The notes: a model not told the origin generated them from the letters alone. Counted from the first letter of the stretch, positions 7,179 through 16,745 are shown. The stretch: 64,000 nucleotides of DNA from Ruminococcus flavefaciens 007c (GCF_000571935.1 NZ_ATAX01000028.1:5001-69000), one strand, 5' to 3'. A program made the numbers and translations.

Positions 7179-10010
7179 TTATACGCCCATATAGTACGAA
7201 ACCTGATACCAGTGTCTCTGACCTCTGATAACATTATTATTGTTCTGGTTTCCGCCGCCGCCAGAGTTGATAACGCTGAAATCATTCTGTGCTTCTGTAA
7301 CCTTTTCAACAAGAGCACTTCCTATAATAACAGGCATTAACTCACCGTCGCCCGGCTTAGGCCATATAGTACCATACTCGTCTATATACTTTACAGCCCA
7401 TTTACCACCGCACTTATTGTGTATTGTCAGCGTAGGTGCCTTGAATGTACCGGTAAATGTACAATTGTTATCCATATCAAGATCAGCATCTTCGGTAGCG
7501 TAGAACTCCATACCCCATGTATCGTCAAATCTTACTGTACAGCCTTCTGTAAAGTTGCTTGCTCTTATAAGTGAATTTTTCATTGTAAGAGTTCCATCGA
7601 TCATAAACTTTACAGTACCGCCGCCGGGATAACAAACGATCTCCTTAAAAGCAGGCTTATTATTGACCGGGTTATTTGCATTCATTGTTACATTTTTCAG
7701 ACCTATCCATATATCTTCATTGACAGGTTTGATTTTAATAGTTTCATCAACAACATAGCTGTCAGGATTAGACTCATCAGCAAGAATACAAGAAGTGGTT
7801 ATATATCCGTCTTCCCATACGCTTGTCTTCTGACCGTTGCTAAATGCATAAGGGAGGTTTTCCGGGAGCTCATGAGGATATGTCTCGGTTTCAAACCTAC
7901 CATGCTCTGCATCATAGTGAAGATCTTCTCTTACCTCATCAAGATTCTTTATGAGCTTCATCTCGGGCTGGTCAGTTACTGTAAAGTTGCCATTTTCCTT
8001 CTTGCCCCAGATAACTTCTCTTTCCATGTTAGTAGGATAAATAGATGTCTGTCCGGTCTTCTGGAAATAATCCGATACAGGCTTGTAAAGATCTGATGAT
8101 GTTGCATTTCTTACAGCCTCTGATTCCGGAACAACTTCATTTGTTGAATCCTTCAGATAGAAAGAACCTCTTGCATCTCTTTCAGCAACCTCAACATACT
8201 CGCCGCCGATATCAGTGGGCTTTCTGTAGAAAGTTGAATCCTTATCTGTTGAATCCGAAGTAACATTTCCGTTTGGATCAGCCTTATACTTTGAATACTG
8301 ACCTTCTACGATTGTTGATGTATCATCGAAACCGTTTTCATCGGTTCTGTAATAAGGTTTGAATTCATAATAATCAGTACCGTTAGGCATGATATAAATG
8401 GTCTTTGTGCCCCATTCGAGGTCTTCAACAGTTCCGTCAGGATATCTGATCTCATTGTGCCAAGGATCATGATCCATCTTTACTGACGAACGTTCTTCAA
8501 CGTTAGGAACCTCTGTATTTTCATACATTACATTTGCAACTTCGATACAGTCAGGACGAATCTCATTTTCATGCCATGAATATCCATCCTTGATCTGTCT
8601 TGTACCATTTCCTGAGCTGATGCTGCTATAAATGCTGCCGCCGATTATGGACGGTACACTCTGTAAATCAAGATTGCCGCCAACAACCAGATTGCCGTAT
8701 ATTGTTACACCATCCTGTACTGTGCAGTTTCCTTCAACTCTTACGTCACCGTATATAGTTGCTTGTCTAAGATTAAGATCACCCTTGCAATAAATGCTTC
8801 CGCCTGCGGAGTTGAACTGTGTATCCTGCTTCTGAACTACCGAACGTGTCCAGGCATAAAGCTTATTACCACTTCCGTTCTGGCCACCAAAGTAATTCAC
8901 GCCCTTTTGGACAGTCATATCATAACTGGCGTTTCTTCCCTGGTTATCATAGCCTATAACATTGTATGAACTGCCATCTTTGTTATCCATTAAATAAAGA
9001 TCGGCATACATTGTAATAGGTCCATTAAATTTCATTGTTCCTGCAAAAATATTGAACGGAGGAACAGCATTCTTTACACGAGCATCTACATTAACAACTT
9101 CTACACCTGATGATGTCGGGCCACACAGAGCCTGATTTACAAAGAGATACGGTACATCCTTCTGAGTATAAGCACCGGGCATCTCATAGTCAAGGTAGAA
9201 TCCGCTGTTATTTGTAAACGAAAGATTTCCGTCAATAACAGTCTGTGAATAAGGCTTTGTTGCCTTACTATCATCCTGGGGCTTCTTCACCCAGAATTTA
9301 TATCCGCTTGTAGCACTTGAAAGAGATCCGTTTACGTATGTAAGTGTAGTCTCAACATTTGATTTGTTATGTGTATGGAAAACTTCATTCTGGTCATCGT
9401 TTGAGATACCAACACCCAGACCACCGGTAATAATAGCACCGTTGGGGAAGTGATTACCTCCTGCTTCCTGAAGTCCGTTGATGCCGCCGGGATTATTGGG
9501 AGCCTGTCTTGCAGGCTGCTTGCGTATATAAGCTGTTACTGTCTCAAATTCCCTACCTACCTTACAGGTAGCAGTAACTCTTACCAGCTCAGTCTTATTC
9601 CATGTAGCTCCGTTACCATCCGAATCAAAGAAAGCATAGCCTTCCGAATTCGGAACTGCAGCTACTTCGATACGATCAGGTACCCAGGTGTTTCCATTAA
9701 AATAACCTACTTCACCCAGAGTCTTATCATTGATAACAACCTTTGGGTGCATTGAAGTCTGAGTTCCTGAACCGAGGTTCTCGACCGCTACTTCCAGACC
9801 GAGATCACGCGACATAGCTGTAGTAAATGAATCAATGGCAGCTCTTGCCGTATAATTTGCCTGAGACGTCGAGTACGACTTATGCGCTCGGTTGCCAGCA
9901 GCAGACGCAAGCGCCAGTGTACCGGTCAGAAAGATTATAAGCAATGCCATTACACATACAACTGTAAACAGCACTGATCCGCGTAATGTTTTCTTCTTCT
10001 CTGTTTTCAT
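7179..10010 (-). CDS. Large PilX-like pilus-operon protein with polymer-forming repeat segment
   Basis: This 943-aa protein starts MKTEKKKTLRGSVLFTVVCV, a basic head and single hydrophobic helix (about 11-35) in the style of PilX N-terminal domains, without a GFTLxE cleavage site. After a YTARAAIDSF segment it has a long Gly/Asn-rich exported part. Around residues 405-465 short hydrophobic strands repeat (GSIYCKGDLNL, ATIYGDVRVEGNC, VTIYGNLVVGGNLDL), the pattern of bactofilin or right-handed beta-helix rungs. The C-terminal third repeats similar strands (LTMKNSLIRAS, DADLDMDNNCTFTGTFKAPTL). It lies between pilO and two prepilin genes in the pilC operon. It could be a tip adhesin or scaffold. 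I do not recognise a named family over its full length. Confidence 0.72.
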   Translation of the reverse strand: MKTEKKKTLRGSVLFTVVCVMALLIIFLTGTLALASAAGNRAHKSYSTSQANYTARAAIDSFTTAMSRDLGLEVAVENLGSGTQTSMHPKVVINDKTLGEVGYFNGNTWVPDRIEVAAVPNSEGYAFFDSDGNGATWNKTELVRVTATCKVGREFETVTAYIRKQPARQAPNNPGGINGLQEAGGNHFPNGAIITGGLGVGISNDDQNEVFHTHNKSNVETTLTYVNGSLSSATSGYKFWVKKPQDDSKATKPYSQTVIDGNLSFTNNSGFYLDYEMPGAYTQKDVPYLFVNQALCGPTSSGVEVVNVDARVKNAVPPFNIFAGTMKFNGPITMYADLYLMDNKDGSSYNVIGYDNQGRNASYDMTVQKGVNYFGGQNGSGNKLYAWTRSVVQKQDTQFNSAGGSIYCKGDLNLRQATIYGDVRVEGNCTVQDGVTIYGNLVVGGNLDLQSVPSIIGGSIYSSISSGNGTRQIKDGYSWHENEIRPDCIEVANVMYENTEVPNVEERSSVKMDHDPWHNEIRYPDGTVEDLEWGTKTIYIMPNGTDYYEFKPYYRTDENGFDDTSTIVEGQYSKYKADPNGNVTSDSTDKDSTFYRKPTDIGGEYVEVAERDARGSFYLKDSTNEVVPESEAVRNATSSDLYKPVSDYFQKTGQTSIYPTNMEREVIWGKKENGNFTVTDQPEMKLIKNLDEVREDLHYDAEHGRFETETYPHELPENLPYAFSNGQKTSVWEDGYITTSCILADESNPDSYVVDETIKIKPVNEDIWIGLKNVTMNANNPVNNKPAFKEIVCYPGGGTVKFMIDGTLTMKNSLIRASNFTEGCTVRFDDTWGMEFYATEDADLDMDNNCTFTGTFKAPTLTIHNKCGGKWAVKYIDEYGTIWPKPGDGELMPVIIGSALVEKVTEAQNDFSVINSGGGGNQNNNNVIRGQRHWYQVSYYMGV

Positions 10011-10077
10011 TTTTCTAACCGCCTTTCAAGTTATATTTTTAATAACTATAGCGTGTGATGTAGAGTTTTCTTCGTAT

Positions 10078-10875
10078 TTAGTTTGCCTCCACATTAGGCT
10101 CGGGCATATCGTATACTGAATAAAGTGTAATTACGATCTGTGCTTCAGAGGTATTAGTGATCTTCTGACCTTCACCTGCTGAAACTTCTACCTTTTCGCC
10201 ATCCTTTGAATCGGGAAGGGATACCTTTGCAGCATCAGCCGCATTCTTACCGAATGTATAATCGGTGATAGCTACTGAATTGATAACCATTGCCTTGTCA
10301 TAATTCTTAAGCTCTTCAAGGTAATCATAGATATTTTTCTTTGTACCTTCAACTTTTATGCCATACTGTGTCTGGATGATAGACTCCTTAGCTCTCTGTG
10401 TAAGAGAAGTACTTTCAGCTACAGAAGCATCATACTCAGTCTGAAGGTCACCGTTTACATCGGCTGACTTACGAAGGTCAACAAAAGTATCACTTGTAGC
10501 TTCATAGTAATAATCGATAGGTGCAAGTGTTGAATTTGCAAGCTCAACACTCTTGAGAGTTACCTTTGTCTTATCAGCAAAGTCCTGCATGGTCTGGTCG
10601 ATCACTGCAGTATCCTTTACCTCCTCACGTGGAACAAATACTCTTGCAGTATTTGTTGTATCAGTGTAGATGTTAATGATGTTTTCCTTGAGTCCGGGGA
10701 TCTGAGCGATAGTATTTTCTGTCTTTTCCTTTTCCGCCATTCTGGTCGTACGGATTGCCTTGTCATCCTTTATGCGATTTATTGTCGGCCTGATAAGTGC
10801 AAAAAAGCCGATGAGCAATATAGCGATGGCGATGAGTATCGCAGCTACAATCTTATCTCTGTAAGTAAGTTTCAT
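10078..10875 (-). CDS. pilO: PilO-like type IV pilus alignment protein
   Basis: The product of 265 aa has a single N-terminal membrane helix (about 10-29, VAAILIAIAILLIGFFALI) followed by a coiled-coil-forming segment and a mixed alpha/beta periplasm-side domain ending in VVITLYSVYDMPEPNVEAN-like strands. This is the architecture of PilO/GspM proteins. The gene lies two bases after the PilM-PilN fusion gene, where pilO is expected, so assignment rests on context and topology more than on sequence identity. In Gram-positive pili PilO pairs with PilN and connects PilM to the pilus. Confidence 0.7.
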   Translation of the reverse strand: MKLTYRDKIVAAILIAIAILLIGFFALIRPTINRIKDDKAIRTTRMAEKEKTENTIAQIPGLKENIINIYTDTTNTARVFVPREEVKDTAVIDQTMQDFADKTKVTLKSVELANSTLAPIDYYYEATSDTFVDLRKSADVNGDLQTEYDASVAESTSLTQRAKESIIQTQYGIKVEGTKKNIYDYLEELKNYDKAMVINSVAITDYTFGKNAADAAKVSLPDSKDGEKVEVSAGEGQKITNTSEAQIVITLYSVYDMPEPNVEAN

Positions 10876-10877
10876 TC

Positions 10878-12479
10878 TTATTCAGCCTCCTTTGCTTTAT
10901 CAGCGCTTTCAACGGGATGATAAGCGCTCTTGTTACCCACAAGAGTAACCATAGAATCAAAACGGATCTGATCCTTCTCTTCCTTAGTCTCTTCATCAGC
11001 AACTGTAACTACCTGGTATCCGCTGTAACCGGCACCCTTGAACATATCACTGTCAATGAGATTCTGGACAAACTTAGCAGGAAGCTTCTGTGCAAACTCG
11101 TCTTTATTGACGTCACACTCAACAGCGAACGCGAGCTTTCCGTCCTGATATCTGGGATCTTTGATCTTGAATTCCTCGATCTTTTCATCCTTACAGGTAT
11201 CCTCAAGGATCTTTTCAACCTCGTCGTAAGCGCCGCCGGTAATGCTCGGCATTGAAAGATAAGCATCGCTTGCGTTGTTTATCTTTGTATTGTATGCCTC
11301 AACTACTTTCTGAAGTTCTGTGAGCTTCTTATGGTGAGCAAGCTTGTTCTGTGTATCTGCACTGTTCAGGTACTCGTCGCACTTTCTGATATCGCTCTTG
11401 ATTCCCTGATCACGGAGGAAAAATCCGAGGAATGCCAGACCAACGATAGCTGCTGAACCGATAAGAGCTGCAAGCATTGCAATATTTCCCGAGCTCTCGT
11501 TCTTGATCTTGTTCTTTACAGCTGTTCCGAGATCAGTTTCGAGAAGGTTGATCTTCTCGATCTCTCTGTTTCTCTTGAACATAGCGCCGATAGCGTTTGC
11601 GTAAAGTGAGAACTCAAGATTTTCATGACCGTGAATCTGCGGAGGAACGTTGATAAGACTTGTCTTCAGGTCGAGTTTTTCGAGCTCGTCTGTAAGTCTT
11701 ACGTACTCATGTGTATCTCCGTAGAAGATAACGTTTTCTATGGACTCTCCTGTATTACGGCTTCTGTGGAACTGAAGCATACGGAAGATATTCTCGTTTA
11801 CAGCTTCAAAAACGTAGTCATCGGAGTAACCGTAGTCGGCTGCGTCGATGGAAGCGAAACGTGAGAATGAAAGCTGTCCCTGCTCATAGAGGTTAAGGGA
11901 GATGAAGTTGTTGTCGATCTGTACAGCAAGGAGCGGCATCTTGGATCTGATCTTTGTATCAGCAAGAAGAACCTTTGTGATACAGTTGCATCCGATCATT
12001 ACTGATCTCAGTGAGATAGTTGAAAGGAGTCTGAACACTTCTCTGTAGCTGTTAACGATCTCATAGGGGCAGGCTGTAGCGAGTATCTTGTATGAAGGCT
12101 CGCTTGCCTCGCTGCTGTCTGCGTCACCAACTATGATGTATGACACGCTGTATGAATCATCGAGATTGAGCTCAGCCTGCATCTGCATCTTAACAGTCTT
12201 CTGGAGATCCTGACCTCTGTTGCTCTTTGCAACTGTCATTTCCTTGAAGATCGTAAGGTTGGACGAGATCGAAACGATCGCCTCCTTATCAGGCATTCTG
12301 TGCATCTTAAGAACGTTGTTGATAAGTGTAGCAACTGCGGGAACATCCTTAACGTGTCCGTTAACTATGTAACCCTCTTCTACATTAACTGTTGCAGCGG
12401 AGCTGATCTTGATCTTTCCGTTGCTCTCAACGCCTTTAACAACTCGTATATTTCTATCGGTAATATCAAATGAAAGCAT
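10878..12479 (-). CDS. pilM: PilM-PilN fusion, type IV pilus alignment protein
   Basis: The first ~325 residues of this 533-aa protein form an actin-like PilM domain (MLSFDITDRNIRVVKGVESN; VIFYGDTHEY; SLYANAIGAMF). A hydrophobic helix at about 332-355 (MLAALIGSAAIVGLAFLGFFL) follows, then a coiled coil and a compact domain to the C-terminus, the layout of PilN. PilM and PilN are normally separate, with the PilN cytoplasmic tail bound to PilM; a fusion would make that contact covalent. The final KEEKDQ...DKAKEAE tail is charged. It lies between pilC and pilO. The PilM part is confident; the PilN part is assigned from topology. Confidence 0.78.
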   Translation of the reverse strand: MLSFDITDRNIRVVKGVESNGKIKISSAATVNVEEGYIVNGHVKDVPAVATLINNVLKMHRMPDKEAIVSISSNLTIFKEMTVAKSNRGQDLQKTVKMQMQAELNLDDSYSVSYIIVGDADSSEASEPSYKILATACPYEIVNSYREVFRLLSTISLRSVMIGCNCITKVLLADTKIRSKMPLLAVQIDNNFISLNLYEQGQLSFSRFASIDAADYGYSDDYVFEAVNENIFRMLQFHRSRNTGESIENVIFYGDTHEYVRLTDELEKLDLKTSLINVPPQIHGHENLEFSLYANAIGAMFKRNREIEKINLLETDLGTAVKNKIKNESSGNIAMLAALIGSAAIVGLAFLGFFLRDQGIKSDIRKCDEYLNSADTQNKLAHHKKLTELQKVVEAYNTKINNASDAYLSMPSITGGAYDEVEKILEDTCKDEKIEEFKIKDPRYQDGKLAFAVECDVNKDEFAQKLPAKFVQNLIDSDMFKGAGYSGYQVVTVADEETKEEKDQIRFDSMVTLVGNKSAYHPVESADKAKEAE

Positions 12480-12501
12480 TTATCTTTTCCACCTTTCCTT
12501 A

Positions 12502-13698
12502 TTAGTTTTCGAGACCTTCCAGTGAACCGTAGAGAGCGGGGTAAACGCCGATAACTACCATTCCTATGATAAGTCCCATGAATATGAGAAGAACAGGCTG
12601 TACGATACCAACCAGTCGCTGAACAGCGGCATCTGATTCTTCTTCATAATAGTCTGATGTTTTTTCGAGGATAGAGTCAAGCGCACCTGATTCCTCACCA
12701 ACGTATATAACCGAGCAGAACATAGGCTCAAATATCTCGGTACGTGTGATAGCTGAGGAAAGTGTCTCACCCTGTTTAACCTCGTCGATAACGCTCTCGA
12801 ATTTTTCATCGATATACGAATTGCCGAGTATAGCTGATGATCTTTCAAGGCACTCTACCATCGGGATACCGCTGGAGTAAAGTGAAGAAAGTGTTCTTGC
12901 GAATCTTCCTGTGTAGATCTTTGTAATGAGCGGACCGAATCCGGGGCCCTTGATGAGCATTCTGTGTACCTTCTTGCGGAAGTTTGGTATCTTCATAGCG
13001 TACCTGAAGCCGAAGAAAGCTGCAACGACTATGATAAGAAGTATGTACCATCTCTTTGTCAGGAAGTCACTGATTGCTGCCATGACCTTCGTGAGGAAGG
13101 GCATCTTGCTCTTGTCATCAAACATTTCAATAAATACAGGCATGATAAACGTAAAGAGGAAGATAACAACTACAATACAGAGTACCAGAAGGATTATAGG
13201 ATAGATCATAGCACTTCTGATAGAGTTCTTGAGTTTGTTTTCTTTCTGGTAGTGATCTGCCATACGTGTCATGATAATGTCCAGCGAACCGGAACTTTCG
13301 CCCGCACCGACCATTGAGATCAGGAATTGAGGGAAAGATCCTTCGTGCATTTCGAGAGTGGATGAGAATGATTCACCCTTCTGCACGTTCTCGTAGACGT
13401 CCTGCCATATGGCTCTCGCCTTTTCGTTCTCCTGTTCCTTGGTAAGAATATCGATCGCTTTTACAAGTGTGAGACCTGAAGTAAGCATGGCGCTGAGCTG
13501 TCTGCAGCAGAACGCAAGCTCCTTTGTACCAAACTTGTAGATCGATTTTCCGTCACCTGAATCGCCTTCCTTGAAATCCCTGACATACAAGCCTTTTTCC
13601 TTGGCTCTCTGTAAGAATTCCTGCTCATTCTCCGCGTTCATTATGCCCTTGGTCTGTTTGCCGCGCGCATCCTGAGCAATATAGGAATAACTCTTCAT
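12502..13698 (-). CDS. pilC: PilC/GspF-family pilus platform protein
   Basis: This 398-aa integral membrane protein has two type II secretion F domains: LAFCCRQLSAMLTSGLTLVKAI in the first half and FARTLSSLYSSGIPMVECL in the second. The conserved VGAGESSGSLD and VGEESGALD motifs follow each, and three long membrane helices are present. It forms the inner-membrane platform on which PilB and PilT act. The start has GGAGGT upstream. It is the first gene of the operon pilC, pilM-pilN, pilO, PilX-like, two prepilins, driven from promoters at 13759-13787 and perhaps 13963-13991. Confidence 0.95.
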   Translation of the reverse strand: MKSYSYIAQDARGKQTKGIMNAENEQEFLQRAKEKGLYVRDFKEGDSGDGKSIYKFGTKELAFCCRQLSAMLTSGLTLVKAIDILTKEQENEKARAIWQDVYENVQKGESFSSTLEMHEGSFPQFLISMVGAGESSGSLDIIMTRMADHYQKENKLKNSIRSAMIYPIILLVLCIVVVIFLFTFIMPVFIEMFDDKSKMPFLTKVMAAISDFLTKRWYILLIIVVAAFFGFRYAMKIPNFRKKVHRMLIKGPGFGPLITKIYTGRFARTLSSLYSSGIPMVECLERSSAILGNSYIDEKFESVIDEVKQGETLSSAITRTEIFEPMFCSVIYVGEESGALDSILEKTSDYYEEESDAAVQRLVGIVQPVLLIFMGLIIGMVVIGVYPALYGSLEGLEN

Positions 13699-13758
13699 GA
13701 AACCACCTCCAAAATTAATTACTTGTGATGAACGTTTCTCACTGCCTTAATAATAACA

Positions 13759-13787
13759 ATTATACCATTTTAAGAGTTACTTTTCAA
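13759..13787 (-). promoter_or_regulatory. Proximal promoter of the pilC operon
   Basis: TTGAAA (13782-13787), a 17-base spacer and TATAAT (13759-13764) preceded by TGG (extended -10) are read on the minus strand, 61 bases upstream of the pilC ATG. Confidence 0.8.
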
Positions 13788-13962
13788 TCGCTTTTTTTAC
13801 ATAAATAATCAACCGTTTTTTATCAATATTTACCAAGAATTATACAAACGGTAATACTGGCTACAGGGAACGGCTTTTATTCTACAAAAACAAAACGCCT
13901 GAAGGCAGCACAATATATGGTATCAGCACACCTCTACCAAACATTGTTAAACTTCCACAATA

Positions 13963-13991
13963 ATTATATCACACCCGCTTTTAAATTGCAA
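13963..13991 (-). promoter_or_regulatory. Distal promoter upstream of the pilC operon
   Basis: TTGCAA (13986-13991), a 17-base spacer and TATAAT (13963-13968) with TGA just upstream are on the minus strand. A transcript from here would carry about 200 extra nucleotides before reaching the proximal promoter. That segment includes a short GCC-TTCA-GGC hairpin followed by TTTTGTTTTT (about 13888-13912) and an ACCGTTT / AAACGGT inverted repeat (13812-13854). The rest of the 13699-14231 spacer has no coding frame. Confidence 0.65.
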
Positions 13992-14231
13992 CATAAAAGC
14001 TCATTTTTTCATCTTTTTTTTACAGAATTGTAAACTGCGGCAATTTCATTAACTGTAATTTAGTCATTTTGACCGTTATCCCTTGAAAATACTACGGTCT
14101 TTAGGCGAAAAACGAGTTGAAGACTGTGGACAAGTTTATAGTTTTTACCATAATCACACCGCTTTTGAGCAAATAATTCCGTATACTATTATAATATATA
14201 TTTTTATTATAGCCATTATTCCACAGATTTC

Positions 14232-16055
14232 TCAGAGCTCCGATATGACCTTTTTCAGTTCCTGTGCAACGTCAGTGCTGACTCCTGCAGTCTGTGCCAG
14301 CTCCTCCGCGGAAGCCGCTCTCAGATTGGCAATGGTCTTGTACTTCATAAACAGCTTTGCCGCCTTCTTTTCGCCTATACCGCGCACTTTCAGCAGTTCT
14401 GAGCTGTATGTCTTTTTCTTGTGCTTCAGGTGCATGAAGCTTACTGAGTAACGGTGGACCTCGTCCTGTATCCTTGTAACAAGGTCAAAGACCTGTCTCA
14501 GGCCGTTTATCTGTATTTCCCTGCCGCCTGTGGCGATAGCCCTTGTACGGTGCTTGTCGTCCTTGACCATGCCGAAAAGGGGTATATCCAGTCCGAGCTC
14601 CTTCATAAGAGGAGTTACAGCATTGACATGGCCTTTTCCGCCGTCCAGGAGTATAAGATCGGGAGTCCTTGTGAAGAACTCGTCCCCCTCTCCCGTGACT
14701 ATGTGCATAAGTCTCCTTTTAAGCACCTCCCGCATACTTCCGTAATCGTTCTGAAGCTCCTGCTCCTTTACGGTAAAGCGCTTATAAGCCTTTTTCAGCG
14801 GTCTGCCGTCCTCAAAGACGACCATTCCCGCGACCATCGACTCCGAGGAAAGGTTCGATATATCGTAAGCCTCGATATATCGCGGCGGCTTGGCAAGTCC
14901 CAGACTCTGCCCCAGCTGTTCCAGTGCGATGACCTCTTTGCCTGTACGGTCATTCTTTATGGCGGCATACTCCGCACTGTTGTTCTTGGCAAGTCTGAGC
15001 AGCTCCAGCTGTCTGCCCTTCTGCGGCACATGGAGCTTCACCTTCCTGCCCGCCTGTCCCTCCAGCATTTCCGTGATGAGCAAGTCGTCCTCGGGGATAT
15101 GGTCAATTATGATATTTCTGGGAATATCGGGCTTTTTGTAATAGAACTGCATCATGAACAGGCTGAGTATATCCTCGCCGCCGTCAGGGAGGGGAAACTC
15201 GAACACAGCCTTGTCAAACAGCCTGTCCTCGCGGTACATCAGCACCGAAACATACAGACCGCCGCTGTATTCCGCGATACCTATAACATCTGCGGACTCC
15301 ACGCCGCTGTTGATTATTTTCTGCTTTTCAGAAGCCTTCTTTACCGCATTTATCCTGTCACGGAGCATAGCAGCCTTTTCAAAATCCAGCTCATCGGCTG
15401 CGCGGAGCATCTCCGCCTCCATGCGTTCAACGGACTGAGCGCTGCCGCTTCTGATGAACTCCACAGCCTGTTCCACTGCCTCACGGTAGTCTCCCGCGCT
15501 TATCCTTCCACGGCAGACGCCCATGCACTGCTTGATATGATAATTCAGGCAGGGGCGGCTCTTTCCGAAATCCTGAGGGAATTTTCTGCGGCAGGTAGGC
15601 AGCATGAATACGCGGTTTGCCTCGTTTACCGCCTCTTTTGTGATGAATCCGCTCGTATACGGACCGAGATAGCGTCCCGGCTGCTTTGTATTCTTTTCGT
15701 TGGTGATACGGGGATATTCCTCATCAGAGATACGTATATAATGGTAGCCCTTGTCGTCCTTCAGCAGGATATTATACTTGGGCTTATGCTGCTTTATGAG
15801 GCTGCATTCCAGCAGCAGAGCTTCATATTCACTGTCCGTGACTATGAAATCGTAATCGTATACATTCGACACCATTGCGGCTACCTTCGGCGTATGGTCG
15901 GGATTTTCGCGGAAGTAGCTGCTGACACGGTTGCGCAGGTTCTTTGCCTTGCCGATATAGATTATGGAGCTGTCCTTTTTCCGCATTATGTATACGCCGG
16001 GAGAAGAGGTCAGCTTCGCGGTCTTTTCGCGGAGATAAGGTAATCTCGGGTTCAT
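14232..16055 (-). CDS. uvrC: UvrC, excinuclease ABC subunit C
   Basis: This 607-aa protein makes the two incisions around bulky DNA lesions bound by UvrAB. It has the N-terminal GIY-YIG nuclease (SSPGVYIMRKKDSSIIYIGKAK, about 17-38), the cysteine cluster around residues 155-180 (CRRKF, CLNYHIKQCMGVC), and a UVR segment (EMLRAADELDFEKAAMLRDRI). The RNase H-like C-terminal endonuclease domain (YDISNLSSESMVAGMVVFEDG; DLILLDGGKGHVNA) and helix-hairpin-helix motifs at the end complete the full-length family architecture. AAAGGGGAG precedes the ATG. No obvious terminator follows it at 14231. Confidence 0.97.
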   Translation of the reverse strand: MNPRLPYLREKTAKLTSSPGVYIMRKKDSSIIYIGKAKNLRNRVSSYFRENPDHTPKVAAMVSNVYDYDFIVTDSEYEALLLECSLIKQHKPKYNILLKDDKGYHYIRISDEEYPRITNEKNTKQPGRYLGPYTSGFITKEAVNEANRVFMLPTCRRKFPQDFGKSRPCLNYHIKQCMGVCRGRISAGDYREAVEQAVEFIRSGSAQSVERMEAEMLRAADELDFEKAAMLRDRINAVKKASEKQKIINSGVESADVIGIAEYSGGLYVSVLMYREDRLFDKAVFEFPLPDGGEDILSLFMMQFYYKKPDIPRNIIIDHIPEDDLLITEMLEGQAGRKVKLHVPQKGRQLELLRLAKNNSAEYAAIKNDRTGKEVIALEQLGQSLGLAKPPRYIEAYDISNLSSESMVAGMVVFEDGRPLKKAYKRFTVKEQELQNDYGSMREVLKRRLMHIVTGEGDEFFTRTPDLILLDGGKGHVNAVTPLMKELGLDIPLFGMVKDDKHRTRAIATGGREIQINGLRQVFDLVTRIQDEVHRYSVSFMHLKHKKKTYSSELLKVRGIGEKKAAKLFMKYKTIANLRAASAEELAQTAGVSTDVAQELKKVISEL

Positions 16056-16096
16056 ATGTGCTCCCCTTTCTCAGAAAACACACAGGACGCCCACAG

Positions 16097-16147
16097 GCGC
16101 CCCGTTTTATTCGGTCAGTGATTAGTAGGGGCGCACAAAGTGCGCCC
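16097..16147. repeat. GC-rich palindromic intergenic element
   Basis: GGGCGCAC (16129-16136) and GTGCGCCC (16140-16147) form a tight hairpin with an AAA loop. An alternative pairing joins GCGCCCC near 16098-16104 with GGGGCGC (16128-16134). The TAGGGGCG...CGCCC core resembles the ends of the palindromic element at 29674-29747, so both may belong to a dispersed repeat family. There is no T-tract, so it is not a typical terminator. Confidence 0.5.
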
Positions 16148-16205
16148 TGAATCCTTTAGATCTGTCTTTAAGACGGTATCCGCACAAAACAGCAGCAGAT
16201 CCCGC

Positions 16206-16745
16206 TTATTTCTTTTTCTTCACCTGTCTGCGGATATACCTGAAGGTAGCCTCCTCACCCTTATCGCGGAGCATAGTGAGCAGGAACTCCAGCTTTGCCG
16301 ATGTAGTCTTTTCTATGATCCTCTTATGCTTTGAACGCAGGAAGTACTCCAGCGGCATGGAATCATTGTAATTGCCCTTGTTGTATATCTTTGAAGCCGC
16401 AACACGGTCGCAGAACATCTCAAATATGAATATATCGGGCATTTTCACAGGTTCAAGGCGTCTCGTTGTCATGTTGTAGTCCGTCCAGTACTCGAAATGG
16501 TGACGGTTCCTGCCTTTATGGTGCATCCATGCTCTTGAATAGCCCGAGACCTCGCGTTCACGCTCATTCGGACTGCGATCCCCCTGGAAGTATCGTACCC
16601 CCGGGATGAATTCCGTAGGAGAATACTTGGAAAGATCGTGCACCAGACCTCTCCGTGGTATACCTGCTTTGATACAGTGTATAAGCACCTGTTTTCTGTG
16701 CTGACGTACAGTACTCAGATGTCCGATCAGATTTTTAAACAGCAT
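16206..16745 (-). CDS. DUF5662-type conserved protein
   Basis: This 179-aa protein matches my recollection of the DUF5662 family: HRKQVLIHCIKAGIPRRGLVHDLSKYSPTEF near the N-terminus, then GVRYFQGDRSPNERER and WMHHKGRNRHHFEYWTDY. The many conserved His and Asp residues (HDLSKY, HHKGRNRHHFEYW) look like an HD-like metal site, but the activity is unknown to me. The ATG at 16745 has GAGGAG seven bases upstream and overlaps the stop of the LacI-type gene by 11 bases, so the two are translationally coupled. A longer GTG-start frame from 16760 lacks a ribosome site. Confidence 0.75.
   Translation of the reverse strand: MLFKNLIGHLSTVRQHRKQVLIHCIKAGIPRRGLVHDLSKYSPTEFIPGVRYFQGDRSPNEREREVSGYSRAWMHHKGRNRHHFEYWTDYNMTTRRLEPVKMPDIFIFEMFCDRVAASKIYNKGNYNDSMPLEYFLRSKHKRIIEKTTSAKLEFLLTMLRDKGEEATFRYIRRQVKKKK

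Noticed and set aside
14083..14451. 122-aa plus-strand frame at the 3' end of uvrC
   Set aside because: It begins in AT-rich spacer and runs antisense into uvrC; no RBS or recognisable sequence.
14454..16043. 529-aa plus-strand frame opposite uvrC
   Set aside because: It is long only because of codon bias in uvrC; it has no domain, no RBS, and UvrC is unmistakable on the other strand.
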